Assembly: GCF_900156125.1 (NCBI RefSeq)
Contig: NZ_FTLX01000016.1
Location: forward strand, 1-34,029
Source of the DNA: Domibacillus enclensis
Lineage (GTDB): Bacteria > Bacillota > Bacilli > Bacillales > Domibacillaceae
Reading direction: 5' to 3'
DNA: 34,029 nt
Notes under the pieces: generated by a model
What the model was told of the DNA's origin: nothing
What the model saw: the letters and a program-made list of their open reading frames with translations, nothing else
Databases searched by the model: none
Made by a program: the position numbers and the translations under genes
Part shown: positions 24,812 through 33,499 of the stretch, one piece after another
How positions within the stretch are numbered: the stretch's first letter is position 1
How the letters are laid out: every line of letters starts with the position of its first letter

Positions 24812-25720
24812 ATGACTGAAAATATACATGCACGTAACATACCAATGAACGGGCAGGACCGTTATGCAAATCGCGGCCGTCTGCTTGTGAAATGCCCGGA
24901 TGGACCTGGAATCGTATCCGCACTGTCGAAGTTTTTATTTGAACACGGGGCGAATATTATTGAATCAAGCCAGTATACGAGTGATCCAGCGGGCGGCACC
25001 TTTTTTATCCGTTTGGAATTCGACTGCGACGATTTAGCGCAAAAGCGCAGCCAAATGGAAGCGGATTTTGTCTCGCTCGCCAATGATTTTGATATGGAGT
25101 ACCGTTTTGCGTACGGCAGCGAACGAAAGAAAACCGCGATTTTTGTTTCCAAAGAGCCGCATTGTCTGCTGGAGCTTTTGTGGGAATGGCAAAGCGGGGA
25201 TTTGCAGACGGATATCGCTTTTGTCGCGGGAAATCATGAGGAGGCACGGGGCATGGTGGAATCGCTCGGCATTCCGTTTCATTACATCCCGGCCAATAAG
25301 GACATTCGTCAGCAGGTGGAGGAAGAGCAGTCCCGCTTGATTGAGCAGTACGATGTCGATGTGATTGTGCTGGCCCGCTACATGCAGATTTTGACACCGG
25401 AGTTTGTGGAGAAATACCCGAACAAAATTATCAACATTCATCACTCGTTCCTGCCGGCATTTATCGGTGCCCGTCCATATGAGCGTGCTTATAACCGTGG
25501 TGTAAAGCTGATCGGGGCAACGTCTCATTACGTCACAAATGATCTGGATGAAGGTCCGATCATCGAGCAGGATATCGAGCGTGTCGACCACCGCGATCAC
25601 GTAGCCGACCTGAAAAAAATCGGCCGCTCCATCGAACGCCGCGTGCTGGCTAGAGCCGTGAAGTGGCATTTAGAAGACCGCGTTATTGTGCACGGCAATA
25701 AAACCATCGTTTTTCAATAA
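24812..25720 (+). CDS. purU: Formyltetrahydrofolate deformylase
   Basis: A 302-residue protein with an N-terminal ACT domain (RLLVKCPDGPGIVSALSKFLFEHGANI) and a C-terminal formyltransferase-like domain. N208 and H210 lie in INIHHSFLPAF, and the catalytic Asp in NDLDEGPI, as in 10-formyl-THF hydrolases. It releases formate and THF from 10-formyl-THF, balancing one-carbon and purine/glycine metabolism; the ACT domain is the place for methionine/glycine control in the E. coli enzyme. ATG at 24812 is 8 bases after GGAG; ATG at 24809 is also possible. The ACT domain separates it from GART (PurN). Confidence 0.94.
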   Translation: MTENIHARNIPMNGQDRYANRGRLLVKCPDGPGIVSALSKFLFEHGANIIESSQYTSDPAGGTFFIRLEFDCDDLAQKRSQMEADFVSLANDFDMEYRFAYGSERKKTAIFVSKEPHCLLELLWEWQSGDLQTDIAFVAGNHEEARGMVESLGIPFHYIPANKDIRQQVEEEQSRLIEQYDVDVIVLARYMQILTPEFVEKYPNKIINIHHSFLPAFIGARPYERAYNRGVKLIGATSHYVTNDLDEGPIIEQDIERVDHRDHVADLKKIGRSIERRVLARAVKWHLEDRVIVHGNKTIVFQ

Positions 25721-25721
25721 T

Positions 25722-25754
25722 AAAAAGCTGTGCCGAAATGGCACAGCTTTTTTA
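25722..25754. terminator. Bidirectional terminator between purU and the GGDEF gene
   Basis: A perfect 13-bp stem AAAAAGCTGTGCC/GGCACAGCTTTTT with a 5-base loop between convergent genes. Its T-rich side overlaps the end of the GGDEF gene. Confidence 0.92.
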
Positions 25755-27287
25755 CGTAATAAGTGAGGTTTGTCGGTAAAAGGCGTACTGGTTTTTTCCG
25801 AGATGCTTGGCGTCGAACATGGCGGCATCGGCGTTTGATATGAGTGTATCAAGGTCGGTGCCGCTTTCTGGATAAAAACTGATGCCGATGCTCGCAGACA
25901 CGTCGGCGGTCTGGCCGTTGATCGGGACGGGCTTGCTGATGGCCTGGCACATTCGTTGGGCAACAGCGGCTGCTTGATCGGCTTCCTGTACATTCGTCAA
26001 AAAGACAATGAATTCATCACCGCCCAGGCGGGACACAATATCATTTGGATGAGGCAGGCAGTCCCGAAGCAGTTTGGCCACATGCCGGAGCAGCGCATCA
26101 CCTGTTTCATGCCCATACCGGTCGTTCACCTGCTTAAAGCCGTCCAGATCCATAAACAGGACAGCAGCGGAAAAGCCTTTTTCTTCGTGGCGTTTCATTT
26201 GCTGATTGGCTTCTTTGTAAATGTAAGCGCGATTGGGCAGCCGAGTGAGCGTATCCTCATACGCCAGCTTCACAATGTGCGTACGCGACTTCTCAATCGT
26301 GTCAAGGAGGCGGTTGAACTCCCGCTCCAGTCTGGAAATTTCATCATGCGCCTTAACCGGAAGTCGGAGTCCGAAATCAACCTGTCCGCGAATCTTCGCA
26401 ATGTTGCTCGAAAAATCAGCCAGCCGGAGAAACACAAGCCGGTTAATCACATACATAACCGTCGCAATCAGCACCGCAGCGACACCAATCGTAAAGAGCA
26501 GCCAAAGAAAAATGGTCTGGCGCCCTTGCAGATAAATATCCCGAGGCGCTTCGAAACCGATGATCGCTGCAGGCTGGCCGTGGACGTCACGAATAGCCGC
26601 ATAAACCGTATGCGTTTCATCGCCGTTCCGCTTAATCCAAATATCGGATGATTCGGCTGCCTGATCAGGAATAACCGTATCAACGGTGCTGTTAAAGGTG
26701 ATTGGAAGCCGGGTCTCAGCCCGGAGGCTCCGAATCGCCTGCGGACCGAATGCTCGCTCAAGAAGCATCGTGCCTTTTCGTCCTTCTGCTGTGTCGACTG
26801 TTCGAACGGCGACCGCCATGGCATCACCGCCGACGTGATAAATGCCGGAAAATGTTTCTGCTCGGGTGAATTCAGGTTCTGTTTGCATAAATGACAATAA
26901 ATTAGGTGCGCTTAAGTGACTGACACCGGTTTCGAAATTCATTTTTTTCTGAAAAATGATCTCGCCCTGCTCATCCAATAGGAGAACCGACGTAAATCGA
27001 TTGTTTAAAAAAACGGAATCACTGAAAAAAGCGTTTAAGTCTGTTTTTGTTCCTGCCAGTACGTCATGAATGGTCCGTGACGCGGCATAGTCACTTAGAC
27101 GGGAAGCGAGTGATGATTCCGTTGCTTCGACGGCAAGCAAAACACGCTTCATATCTTCTTTTTCCTTGGCGTCTTCCAGCTCAATATAGCTATTTAAAAT
27201 AAACAAGTGTGACGCTGCGTAAAGAGTGACAATAATCAATGCGGCCGCAAGCAGAAAAAACAAGCTGATTCGTTTCCGAAGACTCAT
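25752..27287 (-). CDS. CHASE4-HAMP-GGDEF diguanylate cyclase
   Basis: A 511-residue membrane signalling protein. An N-terminal membrane helix (about 8-30) and a second one (about 260-283) bracket an extracellular domain of about 225 residues like CHASE4. A HAMP linker follows, then a GGDEF domain from about 340. The active site RLGGDEF is intact (GGDEF at 422-426), as is FMDLDGFKQVND. The inhibitory I-site RxxD five residues before GGDEF reads HPND, so the arginine is missing. It should make cyclic di-GMP and may lack product inhibition. The start at 27287 has GGAG 9 bases upstream; a TTG at 27302 is in frame but overlaps that site. No EAL domain. Confidence 0.88.
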   Translation of the reverse strand: MSLRKRISLFFLLAAALIIVTLYAASHLFILNSYIELEDAKEKEDMKRVLLAVEATESSLASRLSDYAASRTIHDVLAGTKTDLNAFFSDSVFLNNRFTSVLLLDEQGEIIFQKKMNFETGVSHLSAPNLLSFMQTEPEFTRAETFSGIYHVGGDAMAVAVRTVDTAEGRKGTMLLERAFGPQAIRSLRAETRLPITFNSTVDTVIPDQAAESSDIWIKRNGDETHTVYAAIRDVHGQPAAIIGFEAPRDIYLQGRQTIFLWLLFTIGVAAVLIATVMYVINRLVFLRLADFSSNIAKIRGQVDFGLRLPVKAHDEISRLEREFNRLLDTIEKSRTHIVKLAYEDTLTRLPNRAYIYKEANQQMKRHEEKGFSAAVLFMDLDGFKQVNDRYGHETGDALLRHVAKLLRDCLPHPNDIVSRLGGDEFIVFLTNVQEADQAAAVAQRMCQAISKPVPINGQTADVSASIGISFYPESGTDLDTLISNADAAMFDAKHLGKNQYAFYRQTSLIT

Positions 27288-27327
27288 CCTAATTTTCTCC
27301 AATAAGTTAATGTGGTATCTCTTTTGT

Positions 27328-27356
27328 ACTATATATGCTTTTAAATTAATTGTAAA
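27328..27356 (-). promoter_or_regulatory. Sigma-A promoter for the GGDEF gene
   Basis: On the minus strand TTTACA and TATAGT are 17 bases apart, about 40 bases before the ATG. One of the best promoter matches in the window. Confidence 0.6.
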
Positions 27357-27380
27357 TATCTAGTCTTTTTTATAAAGATG

Positions 27381-28274
27381 CTACATTTGATCCATGAGCT
27401 TTTTAGCCACCCATTCAAAGTGATCAGGGTTCACACCCGGGGCGAATTCCTGCGGCAGATCGTCTAAATCTGGAATCGGTGCGCCTTTTGGAGAACCGTC
27501 AATGACTTTAAGCGGTTCGTTGTTTTCCGGATTTGTTCCTTTCCAGATCTGCCGGATGCCATCGTATTCACCGGCGTCATTCCACGTATACAGCACGTTA
27601 TTCAGCCCTTGTGCTTCAAACTTGCGGGCTGTGTCGAATTTAGCATTGGACACATCAGGCGTCGGGATCATTTTTGTCACATCCGCGCCGGTAATCATTT
27701 CAATGGCTTTCGCATACGCCAGCATATGAGTGCCGCCACGGACAAGCAAGTAGCCGATCATTTCACGTGCTGTCGGATGGTCAGTCATTTCATACACACG
27801 CATCTTATGTGTACGCGCACCGGTTTCCAGGAAAAAGTTGTGCAGTAAATCAAGTGTCAGATTGCCACTCGTAAACACATTATTTCCTGTCCAGGGCGCG
27901 CCCATGGAGTCAACAGGTAGAGATGCCTGGGCACTGACGATAAAATGCTGGGTGTTGCGCTTATTTAACCCGTTTTGAAGCGGGGTGCAGTCCGGATCAG
28001 CATCAAACGTTGTATTCCTTAGGAGCAAATTGACTGTGGTGGATACAAGCTCCACGTGTCCGACTTCTTCAGCCGTAATGCTTGCCACCAGGTCATAGAA
28101 AGGCTTCAGCTTCTTTTTTTGTCGAAAGTTAAACGACTGGAATAAATAATTATTTAAAGTAGACATTTCGCCGAATTTGCCTCCGAGCAGCTCCTGCACA
28201 GCTGCGGCTGAATTCGCACAGCCGTATTCTGGAATAGGAAGCTCAACTGCCAGGCGGTTCATACGTTTGAACAT
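27381..28274 (-). CDS. Manganese catalase
   Basis: A 297-residue ferritin-fold, di-manganese catalase. Ligands are all present: E36 in GGKFGEMS, E70 and H73 in EEVGH, E150 in FFLETGAR and H183 in GGTHMLAY, with the spacing of the Lactobacillus plantarum and Thermus enzymes. It degrades hydrogen peroxide without haem. B. subtilis relatives (YdbD, YjqC, CotJC) are often spore-associated, and the leader here carries a sigma-K-like promoter. AAGGAGGG lies 8 bases before the ATG at 28274 and is inside a hairpin arm. It is downstream of the ABC1 kinase gene on the same strand (63-base gap). Confidence 0.92.
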   Translation of the reverse strand: MFKRMNRLAVELPIPEYGCANSAAAVQELLGGKFGEMSTLNNYLFQSFNFRQKKKLKPFYDLVASITAEEVGHVELVSTTVNLLLRNTTFDADPDCTPLQNGLNKRNTQHFIVSAQASLPVDSMGAPWTGNNVFTSGNLTLDLLHNFFLETGARTHKMRVYEMTDHPTAREMIGYLLVRGGTHMLAYAKAIEMITGADVTKMIPTPDVSNAKFDTARKFEAQGLNNVLYTWNDAGEYDGIRQIWKGTNPENNEPLKVIDGSPKGAPIPDLDDLPQEFAPGVNPDHFEWVAKKLMDQM

Positions 28275-28282
28275 AAAAAAAG

Positions 28283-28327
28283 CCCTCCTTTTGTTATCAC
28301 GCTTTACTGTATGCGGGAAAAGGAGGG
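28283..28327 (-). other. Hairpin that sequesters the catalase ribosome binding site
   Basis: A perfect 10-bp inverted repeat CCCTCCTTTT/AAAAGGAGGG with a 25-base loop. On the minus-strand transcript the 3' arm is the ribosome binding site of the catalase, and seven T follow, so it also has terminator shape for read-through from the upstream kinase gene. Confidence 0.7.
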
Positions 28328-28332
28328 AAAGT
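28305..28332 (-). promoter_or_regulatory. Sporulation-type (sigma-K-like) promoter for manganese catalase
   Basis: On the minus strand CATACAGTA (28305-28313) fits the sigma-K -10 pattern CATAnnnTA, and the AC dinucleotide sits 17 bases further upstream. Transcription would begin inside the hairpin loop at about 28295-28299, giving a leader of about 20-25 bases with the ribosome site free. Confidence 0.45.
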
Positions 28333-28337
28333 GCCTA

Positions 28338-29960
28338 CTATTGAAGAAATCGTTTGTGTGCCCGGACGGAGCGCCAATAAAGAAGAAGCGATCCGGCAAG
28401 CAAAGCGACGCTTCCGTACTGAAAAGCAGCCTGGTCCGCGAAAAAAGAAACGATGGCGGCTGGACCGGTTAATGCAACAAGGGTCAGGCTGTCACGGCGG
28501 CTTTTCAGCACGTAACGCTCTTGTTCAGCCCGCTGTCTGTGCCCGTCCTGCTGCTCGCGCCATTTAGCCGGCTCATCCAGTGCGGCTGACAGCTTTTGCG
28601 GCAGGGACAGGAGCGGACGCAATGCCTGCAGCAGGAAATCCTGGGGCTTCGAGCTTCCGGCGTTTTTTCCAATCCAGTCCATAACCGGCTGCCGGCCGAC
28701 CTTCATTAAATCGATGTCAGGGTCTAAAATATGAAGCAGCCCGATAAAGGTTGAAACGGCTCTTCCTAAAAAAGCAAAGCCTGCCGGCAGCTGCACCGGC
28801 TCCTGCTTGACGATCTGCTGGATTTCTTCAAGCAGCTGCTGAACGGCGAGGTCATCCATTTGGGTGAACGACTGGGACGTATAGGCATCCACCATCGTCC
28901 GAATTACCCTTTTCATTCGCTCCTTGTCGGCGTGTGGAAGAAGAAACTGAAGCCCCTCCAGCCCACTGACGACACTGTCATAGTTCTCCGTTAAAATGCC
29001 TTCTATGATGCTGCGAATGTGAACGGCATCCGAAGCGGGCAGCATACCGATCATCCCGAAATCGATGAGCACGATCGTTCCGTCTGCTTTCACCATAATG
29101 TTGCCGGGGTGCGGATCGGCATGGAACTTTCCTTCCTGCAGCAGCTGCTCTAAAAACATGACGGTCAATCGTTCAGCCAGGTCATGGCGATCCAGTCCAT
29201 TGCGGTCTAAAAACGCGAGATCGGTAATCCGCGCGCCTTCAATCCAGTCCATAACGAGGAGGCGCTTTGTAGAAACGTCCTTGTAATAAGCGGGAATATC
29301 TACATCCGGAAATCCTTCGTAGCGGTCCTTGAAATAACGGCCATTGGCAAGCTCGCTCCGGAAATCCAGCTCAGCGCCGATAATAGACGTCATTTCCCGG
29401 TATAAAGCCGGCAGATCCGTTTGCCTGCCGAATTTCGTGAAACGGTTCGCTAAATTCATGACGATCCGCACAGCTTTAAAGTCCACAGATACAATCCGGT
29501 CAATATTCGGGCGCTGCACCTTCACGGCGACCTCTTCGCCTGAATGAAGCCACGCCCTGTATACCTGTCCGATCGAAGCGGACGCGACAGGTGTCTGATC
29601 AATCCGTGCAAGAATGCTTTCGACCGGGCCGTTCCACTCGGCTTCCATGACCGCTTTCGCCGATTCCCACGGAACAGCCGGCACCCGGTCGATTAATCCT
29701 TCAAGCTCTTCAAGAAAAGCCTTTGGCATCACATCTGCCCGCGTGCTTAAAAACTGTCCGAGCTTAATAAGCAGTCCTTCTAAGCGAAGCGCTGTCCGCC
29801 GGTACTCGGCCGCCTGCTTTCTGACAAGCGCCTCCCATTTCTGGTTGGTTTCATCTGTCCAGCTGCCCCGGTGGCGCCGCTCAAACCATGTAAGCTGGAT
29901 AAAAAAAACAGCGGCCATTTTAACGATTGCGATAATCCGGAAAAAAGCGATATTGGCCAC
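28338..29960 (-). CDS. ABC1/AarF (UbiB-like) atypical kinase
   Basis: A 540-residue protein of the ADCK/UbiB family. The family-specific KxGQ motif is IKLGQF (66-69 core), the alanine-rich nucleotide loop is VASASIGQVYRA (125-136), the lysine is K147 in VAVKVQRP, the catalytic loop is HADPHPGN (280-287), and the metal DFG is IDFGMIG near 300. Two hydrophobic helices end the protein, as in bacterial UbiB. In proteobacteria UbiB supports ubiquinone synthesis; a bacillus uses menaquinone, so a role in quinone or lipid handling is the general inference. The start is GTG at 29960 behind AAAGGA. It is divergent from the antiporter gene. Confidence 0.9.
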   Translation of the reverse strand: MANIAFFRIIAIVKMAAVFFIQLTWFERRHRGSWTDETNQKWEALVRKQAAEYRRTALRLEGLLIKLGQFLSTRADVMPKAFLEELEGLIDRVPAVPWESAKAVMEAEWNGPVESILARIDQTPVASASIGQVYRAWLHSGEEVAVKVQRPNIDRIVSVDFKAVRIVMNLANRFTKFGRQTDLPALYREMTSIIGAELDFRSELANGRYFKDRYEGFPDVDIPAYYKDVSTKRLLVMDWIEGARITDLAFLDRNGLDRHDLAERLTVMFLEQLLQEGKFHADPHPGNIMVKADGTIVLIDFGMIGMLPASDAVHIRSIIEGILTENYDSVVSGLEGLQFLLPHADKERMKRVIRTMVDAYTSQSFTQMDDLAVQQLLEEIQQIVKQEPVQLPAGFAFLGRAVSTFIGLLHILDPDIDLMKVGRQPVMDWIGKNAGSSKPQDFLLQALRPLLSLPQKLSAALDEPAKWREQQDGHRQRAEQERYVLKSRRDSLTLVALTGPAAIVSFFADQAAFQYGSVALLAGSLLLYWRSVRAHKRFLQ

Positions 29961-30120
29961 GAAATCCGTCCTTTCCGACTAATGCGTTTTCTTCAGTGTA
30001 CCGGACGAATGCCTTGCCTGTACAATTTCAACCGGTGAAAGCGCCGGCAGTTTCTTAAACGTGAAATTCGGGAACAAACACGGTAGTATGTATGAAAGAA
30101 GATGGAGAGAGGAAGATGTG

Positions 30121-31959
30121 ATGTTTGATTCTTTGTTGTTTTATTTAATGATTACGCTTGTTGTCGGCATTGCTTCCCAGTGGACAGCATGGCGTTACCG
30201 GCTTCCCGCGATTGTTGTCATGTCTGTAGCCGGTTTATTGATCGGGCCGATTTTCGGCTGGTTTAACCCGAAGGACGTTTTCGGGGATTTATTTGGTCCT
30301 ATCATTTCAGCAGCAGTTGCGATTATTTTGTTTGAAGGAAGCTTAAACCTGGACTTCCGGGAAATTAAAACGGTCCGGCAGCCGATTCGCCGCATTGTGA
30401 CGCTCGGCGCATTTATCGCCTGGATCGCCGGCTCGCTTGCTGCTCATTATGTCGCCGGCTTGTCGCTCGCAGTGGCGTTTGTCATTGGCGGCTTATTTAT
30501 TGTGACCGGACCGACTGTGATCCTGCCGCTTTTGCGCCAGGCGAAATTAAAGCCCCGCACAGCGGCTATATTAAAATGGGAAGGGATCGTCGTTGATCCG
30601 TTTGGTGCCCTCCTCGCCCTTTTTGCATTTGAATTAATTAAATTTTTCACAGGGGAAGTCACAGCGGCTACATTTATCAACTTCCTGCTCGGCTCCGCGT
30701 TTGCGGTCATTCTCGGCGTTTTGTTCGGGATTGGGCTTGGAAAAGCACTTGAAAAAGGGCGAGTTCCCGAGTATTTAAAATCACCTGTTGTCTTTGTGGT
30801 CGTGATCGCCTGCTTTACGATTGCGGATGAGGCGATGCATGAAACAGGGCTTTTAGCTGTGACCGCCATGGGGATGGTGATGGCAAACATGCACATTTCG
30901 TCTATACGGGATATGCGACATTTCAAGGAAAACATCTCGATTTTGCTCATTTCCACCATTTTTATTATGCTGACGGCGTCATTAACACGAGACACACTTA
31001 TGCAGATTTTCGACATTCGAATTATCGCGTTTGTCCTGATCATGCTGTTTGTCGTCCGGCCGCTGTCGATCTGGCTGTCAACGATCGGCACCGATATGAC
31101 GAAGCAGGAAAAAACGCTGGTTGGCTGGATTGCCCCGCGCGGAATTGTCGCTTTGACAGTATCCGGCTACTTTGCCCAGTCGCTATTTGAAGCAGGGTAT
31201 GAGGATGCCTCTTTACTGACGCCGCTGACGTTCGCCCTCGTTTTTTCAACGGTTGTGGCGCACGGCTTTTCCATCGGCTGGCTGGCGAAAAAGCTGGATC
31301 TTGCGTCCACAGACAAACCAGGAGTGCTTTTAGTCGGCGGAAATACGTTTACGGCAAAGCTCGGCAAAACGATGCAGGACTTGAATATTCCGGTTCTCGT
31401 TGCGGACGAATCGTGGCAAAGGCTGAATGCGGCGCGCCAGGCGAATTTGCCGGTGTACCATGGTGAAATTTTATCGGAAAGCACCGAATATCATTTGGAG
31501 CTGACACCGTACGAATACATGATTTCCGCCACGAGTGATGAAGCGTATAACGCCCTCGTCTGCTCGACATTTGTGCCGGAAATGGGCCGTGAGAACCTGT
31601 ATCAGATCGCGGCAGGTCCTGAACGGACAGAGACCACAAGAGAGTTTAATAAAACGGTTGGCGGAAAGGTGCTGTTTGATTCTTCCGCTCATTATCAGGC
31701 GCTTACTTCACGTGCAGCAGACTATGTTTTCCGCCGCACGGAATTGACTGAACGGTACGGATATGATTCTTACTTAAAGGACCTTGATGAAAACACACTG
31801 CTTCTTTTCATCGTAAAAGCATCCGGCAAGCTGGAATTTTACACGCGTGATGTCTCGCCAAAAGGAGAAGCGGGGGACATGATCATCAGCTTGATGCCGC
31901 CGGTGAAGGAAATGGCCAAGGCAAAAGAAAAAATTGCCGTACAGCGCCGTGATCAATAA
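30121..31959 (+). CDS. CPA1-type Na+/H+ antiporter with C-terminal RCK-like domain
   Basis: A 612-residue protein. About 12 membrane segments of the monovalent cation:proton antiporter-1 family fill residues 1-395, with the exchange-site aspartate in KWEGIVVDPFGALLA and APRGIVALTVSGYFA as a further family landmark. Residues about 400-500 form a Rossmann-like domain (GVLLVGGNTFTAKLGKTM, then VPVLVADES) like the N-lobe of TrkA/RCK regulators, and the remaining tail has strands that suit the second lobe. The fusion suggests nucleotide-controlled cation export. ATG at 30121 is 8 bases after GAGAGG; an in-frame extension to 30061 lacks a ribosome site. Single-gene unit ending in a strong terminator. 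Confidence 0.88.
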   Translation: MFDSLLFYLMITLVVGIASQWTAWRYRLPAIVVMSVAGLLIGPIFGWFNPKDVFGDLFGPIISAAVAIILFEGSLNLDFREIKTVRQPIRRIVTLGAFIAWIAGSLAAHYVAGLSLAVAFVIGGLFIVTGPTVILPLLRQAKLKPRTAAILKWEGIVVDPFGALLALFAFELIKFFTGEVTAATFINFLLGSAFAVILGVLFGIGLGKALEKGRVPEYLKSPVVFVVVIACFTIADEAMHETGLLAVTAMGMVMANMHISSIRDMRHFKENISILLISTIFIMLTASLTRDTLMQIFDIRIIAFVLIMLFVVRPLSIWLSTIGTDMTKQEKTLVGWIAPRGIVALTVSGYFAQSLFEAGYEDASLLTPLTFALVFSTVVAHGFSIGWLAKKLDLASTDKPGVLLVGGNTFTAKLGKTMQDLNIPVLVADESWQRLNAARQANLPVYHGEILSESTEYHLELTPYEYMISATSDEAYNALVCSTFVPEMGRENLYQIAAGPERTETTREFNKTVGGKVLFDSSAHYQALTSRAADYVFRRTELTERYGYDSYLKDLDENTLLLFIVKASGKLEFYTRDVSPKGEAGDMIISLMPPVKEMAKAKEKIAVQRRDQ

Positions 31960-31983
31960 AGCGGCATGCGATTCGGCACAACG

Positions 31984-32015
31984 AAAAAAGCGGCCTCACG
32001 CGAGGCCGCTTTTTT
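31984..32015 (+). terminator. Intrinsic terminator after the antiporter
   Basis: A perfect 14-bp stem AAAAAAGCGGCCTC/GAGGCCGCTTTTTT with a 4-base loop. The 174 bases to the next gene hold no gene or other clear signal. Confidence 0.95.
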
Positions 32016-32189
32016 CTGACAGTAAATCAGAGAGAGTATGGAATGTATTTTGTAAGTTGAGCCGGTTAGATCGGCTTCTTGATTACTAGTATAAATTTCT
32101 TTGAAAGAGCTTTCATTAAAAAGAGCACAAAACGTCATATAAACGACATGAAACAGAAAAATGTAAGCGTAAAGAACGATAAATGAAAA

Positions 32190-32840
32190 TCAATAATTAA
32201 GCGACTTGCGAAAAGCGCTTGTGTACGTCTGTGTCACAGGAATTTTCGTCCGGTCCTTCATAATAAGCAAAAAGGTAGAATGCGAGTCAGGCTGAATTTC
32301 TTGAATAAAATGAACGTTCACGATGTAGGAACGGTGAACACGGATAAACGCGTCATCCGGCAGCATAAATTCAAGCTCGGTTAAATTGAGCTTGTGATAG
32401 CCGTTCCCGGTTTGAGCCTGCACACGTGTTTTGCGGCCTTCTGATTCCAGATACATGACGTCTGAATAAGGAATCGGGTACCAGCGGTCTTCAGACTTAA
32501 TCGTTAAAAGATTGCGGGAAATAGGCGATGGCTTTGCCGGATAAATGGTGGTGATTGCACCGGTCAGCACGTGATCATCAAAAATAGGCACGCTCATCGC
32601 ATAATAGGGGATGCCGTACACCTCACTGTCAATATAAGTGGATACTTGATGCTTTTCCGTAATGGCCTGCCGTGTAACACTGCCTTCCTTGATCGGGTCG
32701 CCTGCCCGTATATGCAAGTCAACGAGACGGCTCGGCTGATAATAAATGAACTTTTCATGATTGGACACGGCAACCGATGTATTAGGCGGGAAAAATTCCT
32801 TCATCACATCCATTAAGCCCGAAACAGTCAATTGATCCAT
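32190..32840 (-). CDS. LytTR-family transcription regulator with N-terminal PAS-like sensor
   Basis: A 216-residue protein. Residues 1-105 look like a PAS-type ligand domain (NTSVAVSNHEKFIYYQPSR, then IPYYAMSVPIFDDHVLTGAITTIYP). Residues about 112-215 are a LytTR DNA-binding domain with VMYLESEGRKTRVQ, LPDDAFIRVHRSYIVNV and the final FRKSLNY. It has no receiver domain, so it probably senses a small molecule directly rather than a histidine kinase. AGAGG lies about 10 bases before the ATG. It is divergent from ybaK with only 65 bases between starts. Its targets cannot be seen. Confidence 0.85.
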   Translation of the reverse strand: MDQLTVSGLMDVMKEFFPPNTSVAVSNHEKFIYYQPSRLVDLHIRAGDPIKEGSVTRQAITEKHQVSTYIDSEVYGIPYYAMSVPIFDDHVLTGAITTIYPAKPSPISRNLLTIKSEDRWYPIPYSDVMYLESEGRKTRVQAQTGNGYHKLNLTELEFMLPDDAFIRVHRSYIVNVHFIQEIQPDSHSTFLLIMKDRTKIPVTQTYTSAFRKSLNY

Positions 32841-32905
32841 TTGCTCTACCTCTTCGCATTAGCTGTAGTACAATCATTTTAACATAATAGAAGGAGGGGG
32901 TCTGC

Positions 32906-33385
32906 GTGGCAAAAAGCAAAACAAACGCCATGCGCTTGCTTGATGCGGCCGGTGAGGTGTATCACGTGCATGAATATGATCACAGAGACGGAAAAATTGA
33001 TGGCCTGTCGGCAGCGGCCAAAATTGGGATTGAACCGGAGCGGGTGTTTAAAACCCTTGTCACAAAGGGGGCAAGCAGTCTGTATGTGTTTGTCGTGCCC
33101 GTTAAAGGAGAGCTTGATTTAAAAAAAGCAGCCCGGGCTGCCGGTGAAAAAAAGGTAGAACTGATCCCGGTAAAAGACATTCAGAAATGGACGGGCTACA
33201 TTCGGGGAGGCTGTTCACCGATTGGCATGAAAAAGCTGTACCCGACCTTTATTGAGGAGCAGGCCAGGGATCATAACGCGATCGTGGTCAGTGCCGGAAG
33301 AATCGGGGCACAGATTGAACTGACACCAGATAGATTAGCAGATGTCGTAAACGCTTCCTTTTGTGAACTTGTGAACAAAATTTGA
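32906..33385 (+). CDS. ybaK: Cys-tRNA(Pro)/Cys-tRNA(Cys) deacylase, YbaK/EbsC type
   Basis: A 159-residue protein of the YbaK/ProX editing family. The essential lysine region is VFKTLVTKG, and the pocket signature is GGCSPIGMKKLYPTFI; both match YbaK of Haemophilus and E. coli. It hydrolyses Cys wrongly loaded on tRNA(Pro) in trans. The start is GTG at 32906 behind AAGGAGGGGG. No terminator is obvious directly after it. Confidence 0.92.
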   Translation: MAKSKTNAMRLLDAAGEVYHVHEYDHRDGKIDGLSAAAKIGIEPERVFKTLVTKGASSLYVFVVPVKGELDLKKAARAAGEKKVELIPVKDIQKWTGYIRGGCSPIGMKKLYPTFIEEQARDHNAIVVSAGRIGAQIELTPDRLADVVNASFCELVNKI

Positions 33386-33499
33386 ACGATTTGTTACTGA
33401 AGTGTGGAAAAACGTATTTTTGGGCGGATACCGGTTCTTTTTTGGAAAAAACGGGCGTATACTAAGTGCATCAAATGAAACAGGAGTTGACCCATAACC

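Noticed and set aside
28331-28567. A 78-codon plus-strand frame opposite the end of the ABC1 kinase gene
   Set aside because: The apparent ribosome site AAAAGGAGGG there is the arm of the catalase hairpin; the protein is arginine-rich antisense of a well-conserved gene.
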